Source of the DNA: Temnopleurus reevesii
Lineage: Eukaryota > Echinodermata > Echinoidea > Temnopleuroida > Temnopleuridae
Assembly: GCA_036244855.1 (NCBI GenBank)
Contig: BQKZ01001572.1
Location: 62,695 to 78,779, forward strand
Direction: 5' to 3'
Length of the DNA: 16,085 nt
The position numbers and the translations under genes are program-made. The notes below the pieces were generated by a model that was not told where the DNA came from, ran no database searches, and worked only from the letters and a program-made list of their open reading frames with translations. Shown in pieces: positions 1-6,646 of this stretch (position 1 is its first letter; each line of letters starts with the position of its first letter).

Positions 1-278
1 GCGCGACCTTGTGCACAGAAGTGAATGGGGTGGAAAAAGGAAACCCGTGCATGTGACTGAATAAGCTGCTGCTGTGCGAGGTGAACGGTGGTTCCTTATT
101 TCACGATAATGCCCATGTCAGGATTTGGCATGCCGACATTGCAAAGCTATTACTATGCAAACCATTCTAACTTAGGTCTGAGTCCAACCATTCTTCCGTT
201 TGCAGGTCCTCCATTGTCATTACATCTAGCCAGGACTGCATCCAGCTGCACTAGCCAACTTGCATGTGCTGCAAATTT
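1..278. other. left edge, no assignable gene
   Basis: Both strands stay open through much of this stretch. The minus strand reads about 80 codons from roughly 395 down to 144, including MASLMPNNSDKFAAHASWL. No domain is recognisable, and two strands open at once over a short GC-balanced stretch is weak evidence for coding. The minus-strand reading also runs into the palindrome array. It may be a relic of a coding transposon, but I cannot support a call. Confidence 0.3.
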
Positions 279-314
279 ATCAGAATTATTGGGCATTAGG
301 CTTGCCATATGCGC
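279..314. repeat. 36-bp direct repeat, left copy
   Basis: This stretch matches 2055-2090 in the same orientation at 34 of 36 positions; the shared core includes GGGCATTAGGCTTGCCATA. The copies are 1776 bp apart and bracket the palindrome array, the hairpin cluster and the Crypton-like fragment. On the minus strand both copies begin with ATG and read MASLMPNNSD. The left copy stays open afterwards, whereas the right copy hits a stop two codons later. It could be a duplicated border of a larger element or a short local duplication. Confidence 0.75.
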
Positions 315-378
315 TGGCGATTTGTTTTTCAATCGTCCTCCGAGGAAAGTGTTGGCGCCCACTAACGGTACATTTACA

Positions 379-917
379 ATAACTCTGCATCTCGAAAGAC
401 CTAGTTTATCGTTTGATTTACAAGGTTTTTCAAAAACTTGTAAATCAAACGATAAACTAAGTTTTTCGAGCGATAAACTAAGTTTTTCAAAGTGATAAAC
501 TGAGTTTTTCAAGAAACTCTGCATATCAATTGAAAAACCTAGTTTTTCACTTTTATTAACTTAGATTTTCACCGATTATCTTAGTTCTTCTCGATAAACA
601 AGGTTTTTCATTTGATATGCAGAGTTTCTTTTGAAAATTTGGTTTATCAATCGAAAACTTTGTTTTTCGGTGATAAACTAAGTTTATCGCCGTTAAACTA
701 GGTTTTTCGTTTGATAAGCAGAGTTTCTTGATAAACTAAGTTCATCAAGAAACTTTGCTTATCGATTGATAAACTTAGTTTTTCGCCGAAAAAGATAGTT
801 TATCGAGAAAAACTAAGATTAACGGTGAAAAACTAATTTTTCTCGCATGAAAAACCTAGTTTATCGTGAAAAACTAAGTTTATCAGTTGATATGCAGAGT
901 TTCCCTCGGAAAACTTA
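379..917. repeat. array of ~25 short palindromic units
   Basis: The stretch is built almost entirely of 15-17-bp imperfect palindromes separated by 2-6 bp. The main unit approximates GATAAACTAAGTTTATC, itself a palindrome around one central base, with variants ending TTTTTC. A second, 15-bp unit reads GAAACTCTGCATATC or its reverse complement. Larger symmetry is superimposed: a 23-bp perfect inverted repeat pairs 402-424 with 437-459, and the block from about 512 to 620 is an approximate reverse complement of about 790-905. The array continues past the inserted hairpin element at 1402-1427. No coding is seen. Function is unknown; a foldback-type transposon or satellite-like array is the likeliest origin. 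Confidence 0.85.
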
Positions 918-942
918 GACCCCGGTTACACTGAATAGACTA

Positions 943-972
943 GCCCATACCTGGCCTAGGCCAGGTATGGGC
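943..972. repeat. 30-bp perfect palindrome
   Basis: The 30 bases are exactly self-complementary with no spacer, centred on the CCTAGG at 955-960 within GGCCTAGGCC. The palindrome lies within the left part of the GC-rich hairpin cluster. Confidence 0.95.
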
Positions 973-999
973 CGGCCCATGGGGTGGCCCGTTGTGCCC

Positions 1000-1055
1000 G
1001 GTTACACAGCTAGACCAGGGTCAGCTACGGGCTAGCCCGGTCTCGCTGTGTAACC
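1000..1055. repeat. short hairpin unit, GGTTACACAG ends
   Basis: The left arm GGTTACACAGCTAGACC pairs with the right arm GGTCTCGCTGTGTAACC at 16 of 17 positions. It is a compact internal member of the nested hairpin cluster. Confidence 0.85.
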
Positions 1056-1328
1056 GCTCCCGAGACCAACGGGCCAGACCACTTTCGTATCTCGACTGTG
1101 CTTGTTTTGAACGTGAGAAAGTTGTGGTGGTTTCACGTAAACAATCGGCGGCGCGAACACAATAGAAAATCTTTCCATTGACGTTAACAAAAGACCGCAA
1201 AAAGCGGGCCCATCGGTCTACACCCGGTAACACAGCAAGACCGGGCTAGCCCGGGGCTGGCCTAGGCCGATCCCAATAGGTGGACCGAAAACGGACTCGC
1301 TTAGGTCGGGGTAAGGTCCTTTTGGAGG

Positions 1329-1395
1329 GGTTACACAGCGGGACTGGGGCTGGCCCGTGCCTGGCCCAGGCTAGCCCCGGACTCGCTGTGTAACC
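1329..1395. repeat. short hairpin unit, right side of cluster
   Basis: The whole 67 bp is nearly palindromic, starting GGTTACACAGCGGGACT and ending AGTCCGGGG-type complement then CGCTGTGTAACC. Its right end is also the right terminus of the composite element, so the outer and inner elements share an edge. Confidence 0.8.
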
Positions 1396-1426
1396 GGGGT
1401 CTAAGTTTATTGCTCGAAAAAGTGAG

Positions 1427-1583
1427 TTAATAATACAATATGGACTAGCCTTGAGGGAGACACAACATTTATGGCCCTGAGTAGAATTGTATTGCCCGAG
1501 TCGAAGACGAGGGCAATACGACTCTACTCAGGGCCATAAATGTTGTGTCTCACGAAAGAGAAAGTCCATATTGTTATTATTAA
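1427..1583. mobile_element. 157-bp inverted-repeat element (MITE-like)
   Basis: Terminal inverted repeats TTAATAATACAATATGGACT (1427-1446) and its near-complement (1563-1583) enclose 40-bp inner arms, 1458-1497 and 1511-1550, that pair at 38 of 40 positions around a short loop. There is no coding capacity. The superfamily cannot be assigned because no clear target duplication is visible. Confidence 0.8.
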
Positions 1584-1678
1584 CCAAATCAGACATCTAG
1601 AGCGAACAAAAAATCCATGAAATAAAAGGGTAACTTTACCAGCATTTCTTGCTTGATGAAATTACTTTGAAGATTTTT

Positions 1679-2026
1679 CTACGCAATATATTCCTTTAGA
1701 ATATTGGCTGCTTGTTTCGTTGCCTTCTTAATATTTTTAGCATTCATATCTTGCAAAATTCCATCGAATTCGTTGTCATCGAACGAAGCAAACTTAATTC
1801 TTCGAACTGGCCGCTTCCATGTTTGTTTACAATCTGATGTCCACAAAGCACGTCGCGAGCTCAATGCACAAAAACTGCGCTCACGAGATCGCGGTCCGCG
1901 TATTTCGCATGTGAATTTATTGCCCGCTGTTTTTACACGCAAAATCCCATAGACATTTGACAGCGGGCAATAAAGTAATTTATTGACCGCTCTGTCTTTT
2001 ACGGGGCAATAAAGTGGAAAAATCAC
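1679..2026 (-). pseudogene. Crypton-like (KIAA1958/DUF3504-type) N-terminal fragment
   Basis: The minus strand is open for 115 codons without an ATG start. The last 45 residues (1682-1816) read RRIKFASFDDNEFDGI, then LQDMNAKNIKKATKQAANIL and KEYIA before a stop. The pattern of an acidic helix, then K-N-x-K-K-A-T-K, then a hydrophobic helix ending in Y-I/L is one I associate with the N-terminal domain of KIAA1958-like proteins. That family carries the Crypton-derived tyrosine-recombinase-like DUF3504 domain and is abundant in sea urchins and cnidarians. The 70 codons upstream contain an inverted repeat and do not look like protein. No recombinase core is present nearby, so this is a lone exon or a truncated transposon relic. 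The assignment rests on recalled family motifs and is tentative. Confidence 0.45.
1916..1974. repeat. 15-bp inverted repeat pair
   Basis: TTTATTGCCCGCTGT at 1916-1930 is perfectly complementary to 1960-1974. The motif GGGCAATAAAGT occurs at 1965 and again near 2005. It is probably part of another small transposon remnant. Confidence 0.8.
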
Positions 2027-2054
2027 ATGGCTCAGATGTCTGATACGGTTAATA

Positions 2055-2090
2055 ATCTGAATTATTGGGCATTAGGCTTGCCATACGCGC
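2055..2090. repeat. 36-bp direct repeat, right copy
   Basis: Right partner of 279-314, matching at 34 of 36 positions in the same orientation. On the minus strand its MASLMPNNSD reading is cut short by a stop directly after the next codon. Confidence 0.75.
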
Positions 2091-2141
2091 GTCTTTGCGT
2101 GCGCCTAATAGGTTAGCGGTTTTGGACAGTCACAAATTGAC

Positions 2142-2332
2142 TTAGGGGATGTTTTTCAAAAGTTGCAATTGATCGCAAGTTGAAGTTGATCGGATTGCGC
2201 CAGTCAAAATCTTTTTTTTTTCATGCACGTCTTAGAAGCGCATATCATGCGCGAATGAAAATGCGCGTTACCATTTGCAACCTATTTGCAGTTGATTGGC
2301 GATCAATTACAACTTTTGAACAACACCCCTAA
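2142..2332. mobile_element. 191-bp MITE with TTAGGGG termini
   Basis: The left end TTAGGGGATGTTTTTCAAAA plus GTTGCAATTGATCGC (2142-2176) pairs with the right end (2299-2332) with only a few mismatches. The middle is unpaired and AT-rich, with a poly-T at about 2211-2221. Its right terminus directly abuts the next MITE at 2333. Confidence 0.75.
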
Positions 2333-2464
2333 AGCCCCGGTCACATAGAACCCCAGAAGCAACACGATTCACCCCGACTCGTTGTTCTGAGGCGGTTAAC
2401 TGTGAATTAACAAAGAGTCGGGGTGAATCGTGTTGCGCTTCCGGGGTCCTATGTGACCGGGGCT
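2333..2464. mobile_element. Harbinger-like hairpin MITE, copy 1
   Basis: A near-complete hairpin of about 130 bp with ends AGCCCCGGTCACATAG and CTATGTGACCGGGGCT. The arms continue through GAAGCAACACGATTCACC to an asymmetric centre resembling CTGAGGCGGTTAACTGTGAA. It is flanked by TAA on the left (2330-2332) and TTA on the right (2465-2467). Other copies in this window have identical 3-bp flanks, the length and sequence type typical of PIF/Harbinger insertions (TWA). Confidence 0.85.
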
Positions 2465-2560
2465 TTAGGTTTGGTTCCTGCGCTCGCTGCATGTTCGATC
2501 CCCGGTCGCGTCTTTCGGATGGTGACGTTAGAGGTCGGTTCTCCTTTATTCTCCTAATGG
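2465..2560 (+). mobile_element. possible tRNA-derived SINE fragment
   Basis: GTTCGATCCCC at 2493-2503 fits an RNA polymerase III B box (GWTCRANNC). The following GGTCGCGTCTTTCGGATGG, TGACGTTA and GGTCGGT resemble the tRNA-related region of common invertebrate SINEs. There is no A box upstream because the MITE at 2333-2464 occupies that position. No tRNA fold is complete, so it is not a tRNA gene. Confidence 0.4.
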
Positions 2561-2604
2561 CGGAAATATTTGGATTTGAATAATACATGCCGTATTTATC
2601 AATT

Positions 2605-2625
2605 TCTCACTCTCTCTCTCTCTCT
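2605..2625. repeat. (CT)n microsatellite
   Basis: About ten uninterrupted CT dinucleotides, preceded by TCA. Confidence 0.9.
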
Positions 2626-3136
2626 GCCATGTACCACTATAAGGGGAGAGGTCTGACTCTGTGGAGCGGGGCGTTCCGAGTTACACGTATTTCACCATTG
2701 GATGGGGATAGAAAAAGCCTTCAGAGAGCTAGACTTGGGACACGGCCAGTGAACTCAACAAAATATTGTAGAAATGATGTCTCCACCACCCATAAACCTA
2801 TCGCTGGATTTGTCAAGGTCTACGAAACCAATATGTAAAGCGATCAAGGTACTTTTTAGGACCCCCTTTGTCTATAAAAGAGAGCCACAACATGAAAATT
2901 CAAATCCATTCGGTTAAGCTAACAACTCAAATCGCCAAATGCGTTATTGTTCCATTTCTAAAGGCGTAGACTACGTTCCTTGGGCACAAGCCGAATGTCG
3001 GTCCACTGTCTGACCATCGGTAGGCAGGATGCGAACGTATCCCCTTTCAGAATGTAAGCTACAGAAACGTTATGGTGAAAAAAGGATCAAATTATTGAAA
3101 CGCACCCCTTTAAAAAATATAGTGAAGAGACCTGGG
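2626..3136. other. receptor 3' flank, no gene seen
   Basis: This stretch lies downstream of the minus-strand receptor. No convincing coding, hairpin or RNA gene is visible. On the minus strand a weak polyadenylation-like AATAAT lies at 3091-3096. A canonical AATAAA (plus-strand TTTATT) appears only near 2545-2550, so the 3' UTR length cannot be fixed from sequence. Confidence 0.4.
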
Positions 3137-4270
3137 TTAGGGAACTGATTCAGTCGGTGCATATCTCTTCGCCCTGTTACTTCCTCCATCGTTGTCTGAA
3201 CCATGCTCGGGGTCCTTGCCGAACAGCGATCCTCGGGCGCCTTCGGAACCGCAGAGCATATCCCGAACAGCCGAACGAAACTCCGGATAGCTGACGGTGT
3301 AGATAAACGGGTTTGCACACGTGTTGAAGAACGCGATTATCGCAAACACGTGGTACATATCACTATAGAGGTACCACCGCCCGACCAGCTGCAGGTTGTA
3401 GGCTAGGAGACCGATGCTATCCGCTGCCCAACAGAAGATGAAGGTCATGATGACTAGGAACATGAGTTTGATGACTTTGGCGCGGGCGGTGTGAAGACTC
3501 CGCGACGGACCTACTTTTTTAGCCTTCAGGCGCGCATCGACCGATAGATCGATCATGGATTGAAGACGCTGTGATCGCTGGCGGAGCGTGCGTGATATGA
3601 CGGAGTAGCACGCGAGCATGGTGATCGTCGGGCATACAAATCGGATCAGGAATAAAACTAGTCCAAGAGTGATCTGTAAAGAATAGAATTGATAGTTTAC
3701 CACGCATTTTCGTTCGGTTGGGTCCACAACCGTCGTCCAAAAGGTACGAGAGTTAAGGAGCACCGAGAGCAGCAAAATTGCTACGTACCACGATTTCAGA
3801 CGTTTCGGCGTCACCCAAATTTTGAATTTGATCGCATGGACCACGGCGATGTATCGCTCTATCGCGATAGCTGTCAGGGTGAAGACAGACGAGCTGATCG
3901 ATATCCACAAAAATACGGATGAGTACACAAGCTTGCAGGCGATGCTACCGAGAAGAGTGTCGGGCGCTCGCCGGAGCTTCGGCTGTGGGAACATGAAGAT
4001 CGACGTGATGAAATCGGCCGCGGCGAGTCCTCCGATTAGAATATCGGTCGGTTTCTTGAACGATCGGCGATGGAACAGGACTAGTAGGACCAAGAGATTA
4101 CCGACAAGGCCAAGACACGAGACCACAAACTGTATGGTAATCCACCAAGACCACGTGATCGGCTCCCATAGCCAATCAGAGAACTCTGTTTCGTTCATGG
4201 AATCAATACTCCTCGCTGATTGGTTGGAAGTGGCAGAATCCGTGCTGATAATGTTTGTTGTTACGCTCAT
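3137..4270 (-). CDS. rhodopsin-family (class A) G-protein-coupled receptor
   Basis: A 377-residue seven-transmembrane receptor of the plasma membrane, presumed to couple an extracellular ligand to heterotrimeric G proteins. The N-terminal tail has glycosylation sites at N16 (NQS) and N26 (NET) and no signal peptide. Segments lie near residues 43-66 (GN, N58), 76-95 (LAAAD, D86), 112-134, 160-180 (W161), 197-223 (P214), 264-290 and 303-324 (NPFIY, N320-Y324). C112 and C189 should form the usual disulfide. ERY at 138-140 stands for DRY. In helix 6, CWxP reads CWAA (280-283), so the kink proline is lost. C340 could be palmitoylated. The start is ATG at 4270 in context GCCACGATGA; an in-frame TAG lies at 4295-4297, so a longer frame from GTG at 4288 is not a eukaryotic start. 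It looks like a peptide-type orphan receptor; many sea urchin receptors are single-exon, expanded 'surreal-GPCR' genes. A ligand cannot be named. Confidence 0.93.
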   Translation of the reverse strand: MSVTTNIISTDSATSNQSARSIDSMNETEFSDWLWEPITWSWWITIQFVVSCLGLVGNLLVLLVLFHRRSFKKPTDILIGGLAAADFITSIFMFPQPKLRRAPDTLLGSIACKLVYSSVFLWISISSSVFTLTAIAIERYIAVVHAIKFKIWVTPKRLKSWYVAILLLSVLLNSRTFWTTVVDPTERKCVVNYQFYSLQITLGLVLFLIRFVCPTITMLACYSVISRTLRQRSQRLQSMIDLSVDARLKAKKVGPSRSLHTARAKVIKLMFLVIMTFIFCWAADSIGLLAYNLQLVGRWYLYSDMYHVFAIIAFFNTCANPFIYTVSYPEFRSAVRDMLCGSEGARGSLFGKDPEHGSDNDGGSNRAKRYAPTESVP

Positions 4271-4607
4271 CGTGGCATAGAGGACCACACGCTTCTACTG
4301 TTAACCAATCCCTTACGGGAACCGGGTAATGTATGCAAAAAGTCTGCGGTAGCTGCAAAATTCAGTAACGAATTAGTTAAATTATTTGATAATTTTCAGA
4401 ACTTTATTTATNGCTAGTCCATTATGAGGCTCGCTAGCCATTGATCGGTGGATAAAGAGTACGACTAGTTATGATGGTCGAATCTGTTTCTCTGTCATAT
4501 AATTTTCTGATCGCTAGATTATTATAATGCTAATAGATTTTATTAACCCGGGTAAACGTTTGAGTTCGTCAAACTATTCTCCAAGCTGGCCTTGCAATAA
4601 CATAAAC
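4271..4607. promoter_or_regulatory. 5' flank of receptor, promoter not resolved
   Basis: The receptor's upstream region on the minus strand. An inverted CCAAT-type motif (plus AACCAATC) sits near 4303-4310. Two acceptor-like sites (minus-strand TGAATTTTGCAG ending near 4353, and GGTTAACAG ending near 4298) would allow a 5' UTR intron. No TATA box is positioned convincingly. There is one undetermined base at 4412. The remainder is AT-rich with no gene seen. Confidence 0.3.
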
Positions 4608-4670
4608 GTCTTGAGCACTCAGCAGAGTGGATACGTGCGCTATATAAATTGCATCTATTATTATTATTAT
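4608..4670 (+). mobile_element. SINE 3' tail remnant with (ATT)n
   Basis: CTTGAGCACTCAGCAGAGTGG, then ACGTGCGCTATATAAATTGC, then TATTATTATTATTAT. The order GCGCTATATAAA followed by ATT repeats is the 3' tail shared by many SINEs mobilised by L2-clade LINEs. Only the tail is present, so the insertion is 5'-truncated. Confidence 0.65.
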
Positions 4671-4731
4671 GTATGCGCAATTTCCGCTCTCTCGGGAATA
4701 TTCCGGCAGGGTACTTCAAGGCACTCACTGC

Positions 4732-4811
4732 TAAATTTACCACATTATGGTCCCTTCCAGCCAGTCCCCAATCACACCTGGGTAGAGTGCAGCATAATGT
4801 GGTTAAATTTC
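4732..4811. repeat. inverted repeat around ACCACATTATG
   Basis: AAATTTACCACATTATG near 4732-4748 pairs with CATAATGTGGTTAAATTT near 4794-4811. The intervening CACACCTGGGTAGAGTG may be part of an old dispersed repeat. No coding is seen between 4671 and 5058. Confidence 0.6.
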
Positions 4812-5058
4812 TCGCTGAAGGAAGATTGTAGTTAAGTTTTTACAACCCCAGGATATGATGGATACCAGGTGCGCAGACAGAAGTTGGACACCTCAGCAAT
4901 CTGATATTTGAAAAACAAAGTGGCACAGTAAACAAACGATTTAACAACAAAAAATGTAGAATGGTGTACATGATATGCTTCAATCCATTCAATTTTTTAA
5001 CATATCATTCATTATGTTCGGGATGATTCACAAATCTATTCGCATACATTGACACTTT

Positions 5059-5653
5059 AAAGGGGAACCAGCCTTTGGAATTATCGTGCTCTCATTGAAT
5101 GAAGAAAAATCAGATGAACAAACTGAAAATTTGAGCAAAATCGGACAACCCGTTCAAAAGTTATGAAATTTCAAAGTCACTGAGATATGACGATCCCTAT
5201 CGATGATGGGGATCCGTGCGATCGGCAAATTCGATGGAGTTTGTGACGTCATGTCGGACAACTTCTCATTCACTTTGTACATAGAATTTTTTAAATGGAT
5301 TCATGTAAAATTTAGAATAAGGTTGCAACATCATTCTTCTCAAAATACATGCAGAATCAATACAGAAATTCTATACCCCAATCGAAAACTGGCATTTTGT
5401 AGACTTTTCCGAAAAAGGGAGAAAATGTGAAAAATTGTATACAGAGTGAATGAGGAGTTGTCCGACATGACGTCACAGATTCCGTCGAATTTGCCGATCG
5501 CACGGATCCCCATGAGCGGTAGGGATCGTCATATCTCTGTGACTTTGAAAATTCATAACGGTTTGTCTGACTTTGCTCAAATTTTCAGAGTTTGTTCATC
5601 TGATTTTTCTTCATTCAATGAGAGCACGATAATCCCAGGGCTTGGTTTCCCTT
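5059..5653. mobile_element. 595-bp foldback element A
   Basis: Two arms of about 220-230 bp (5059-5291 and 5430-5653) are reverse complements with scattered mismatches. The termini are AAGGGGAACCAGCC on the left and a diverged GGTTTCCCTT on the right. Shared inner landmarks include ATTATCGTGCTCTCATTGAA, GCACGGATCCCCAT and TGACGTCATGTCGGACAAC. The roughly 140-bp spacer is AT-rich. There is no transposase. Open frames at 5203-5430 and 5446-5766 fall in the arms and are not genes. A related partial copy is at 10043-10450. Confidence 0.85.
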
Positions 5654-6113
5654 ACCCTTTTGTACAACCTTTGCAAATCACCGTGAGCAGAAGGGACAAA
5701 GGAATTCCACAAAGTAAACAAAGTTATTTAAACCTTCACAGTAGGTTCATGAACACAACATTATAGGGTAGCTTCCCATCTTATTCAGTGAACAGGTGCG
5801 GCATATGTTCTAAATTTCTCCCCAGAATAAGAGGGAATGAAATTTGGTGTGTACCATTTGCTATGTCCATCCGCCATATCAAAGAATGAAGATATGGCAA
5901 GTGGACATATTTTTATTTGTAAGATTCCTCCAATGCGTGTCATGATTTCTAGTGGAAATTGACTTGAGTGACAACTCCCATTTAGGCCTTAGTGTTCGCC
6001 ATAGCTAATGATACACACCAAATTTCATTCCCCCTTGTTCTTAGGAGAAATGTCAAATATATGCCGCACTGTTCACTGAACAACATGGGGAGCTACTCGA
6101 ACTTTGTGTTCAT

Positions 6114-6122
6114 GCATCTACT
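6114..6122. repeat. 9-bp target-site duplication, left
   Basis: GCATCTACT here is repeated exactly at 6638-6646. The two copies flank 6123-6637, and removing the insert plus one copy reconstitutes the arm of foldback B. Confidence 0.8.
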
Positions 6123-6280
6123 TAGACCGATAAAACGGGTCTATTTCGATCAGGATTTGCTTCGCTGAGGCTATCGCCTGGCTATGCATCCTTCCTCAAT
6201 ATAGACCGATAAAACGGGTCTATTTCGATCAGGATTTGCTTCGCTGAGGCTATCGCCTGGCTACGCATCCTTCCTCAATA
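6123..6280. repeat. 79-bp tandem repeat, two copies
   Basis: Units 6123-6201 and 6202-6280 differ at one base (GCTATGCATCC versus GCTACGCATCC). A third copy starts at 6281 but keeps only GACCG. The near-identity implies a recent duplication compared with the diverged arms of the surrounding foldback. Confidence 0.92.
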
Positions 6281-6637
6281 GACCGTTAACGCCGCTAGAG
6301 ACGCCTGTGATGAAGATAAAAAATTGGTGGTCGCTACCAAAAATCACGATAAAAACATGGATTTTAATTATTTTTTTTTGGAAACCTTCAAGGTAATCTT
6401 GAAGAATATATCTTTTTTAATCGTATTCATAGTTAATTGTATATCATAGAGACGTAAATTAGCGTATTTTTGTGAGGGTGGGCGGCAGCACCCTTTCTCC
6501 CATAGACGCTGTGTATTGTAGCTTCAACAACCTGCACTACACGCTGAATTGGGGCGTTTTCTGACTCTCTGGAGGGGGCACTACCAAAAGTCAGAAATCG
6601 TTAAAAAAAACCTCCGAGAGTCAGATTTTTCTGTCTA
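6123..6637. mobile_element. 515-bp DNA-transposon-like insertion, 9-bp duplication
   Basis: The insert begins TAGACCGATAAAAC and ends in the complement of TAGACAGAAAAATC, a short terminal inverted repeat matching at 11 of 14 positions. It is flanked by the perfect 9-bp repeat GCATCTACT. Its left end is a 79-bp tandem repeat. Near its right end CTGACTCTCTGGAGG (6561-6575) pairs with CCTCCGAGAGTCAG (6611-6624). No transposase frame is present, so it is non-autonomous. A 9-bp duplication is typical of Mutator-like elements and of foldback (FB-type) elements with tandem repeats in their ends. The superfamily is therefore an inference. Confidence 0.7.
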
Positions 6638-6646
6638 GCATCTACT
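6638..6646. repeat. 9-bp target-site duplication, right
   Basis: Exact second copy of GCATCTACT, immediately right of the insertion end TTTCTGTCTA and left of GTGAAGGTTAG, which continues the foldback arm. Confidence 0.8.

Larger units (their letters stand above)
911..1408. mobile_element. GC-rich nested hairpin MITE cluster
   Basis: Perfect 21-bp terminal inverted repeats (911-931 and 1388-1408) contain ACCCCGGTTACAC and its complement GTGTAACCGGGGT. The outermost bases coincide with the half-units of the surrounding palindrome array, so the true element edge lies near 918 and 1401. Inside, the GGTTACAC/GTGTAACC pair recurs, giving compact hairpins at 1000-1055 and 1329-1395 and a damaged one from about 1231. 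This suggests several related short elements inserted into or next to each other. The sequence is far more GC-rich than its surroundings. The termini resemble those of the ~130-bp family (GCCCCGGTCACATAG), which points to the same PIF/Harbinger-like transposase source by inference. Confidence 0.75.

Noticed and set aside
88..524. Overlapping open frames of 135 codons (plus) and 123 codons (minus)
   Set aside because: The longer frame starts at GTG, both strands are open at once, and both frames run into the palindrome array, whose repeats account for their KLSFS/LSLEK-type ends. No domain was recognised.
379..917. Palindrome array as a CRISPR array
   Set aside because: The spacers are only 2-6 bp and not unique 30-bp segments, the units are variable, and the context is an animal genome.
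2493..2503. B-box-like GTTCGATCCCC as a tRNA gene
   Set aside because: No acceptor stem, D arm or A box exists upstream, which is occupied by a MITE. A SINE remnant is the better reading.
5203..5766. Two plus-strand frames of 75 and 106 codons
   Set aside because: They lie in the two arms and spacer of foldback A and encode nothing recognisable.
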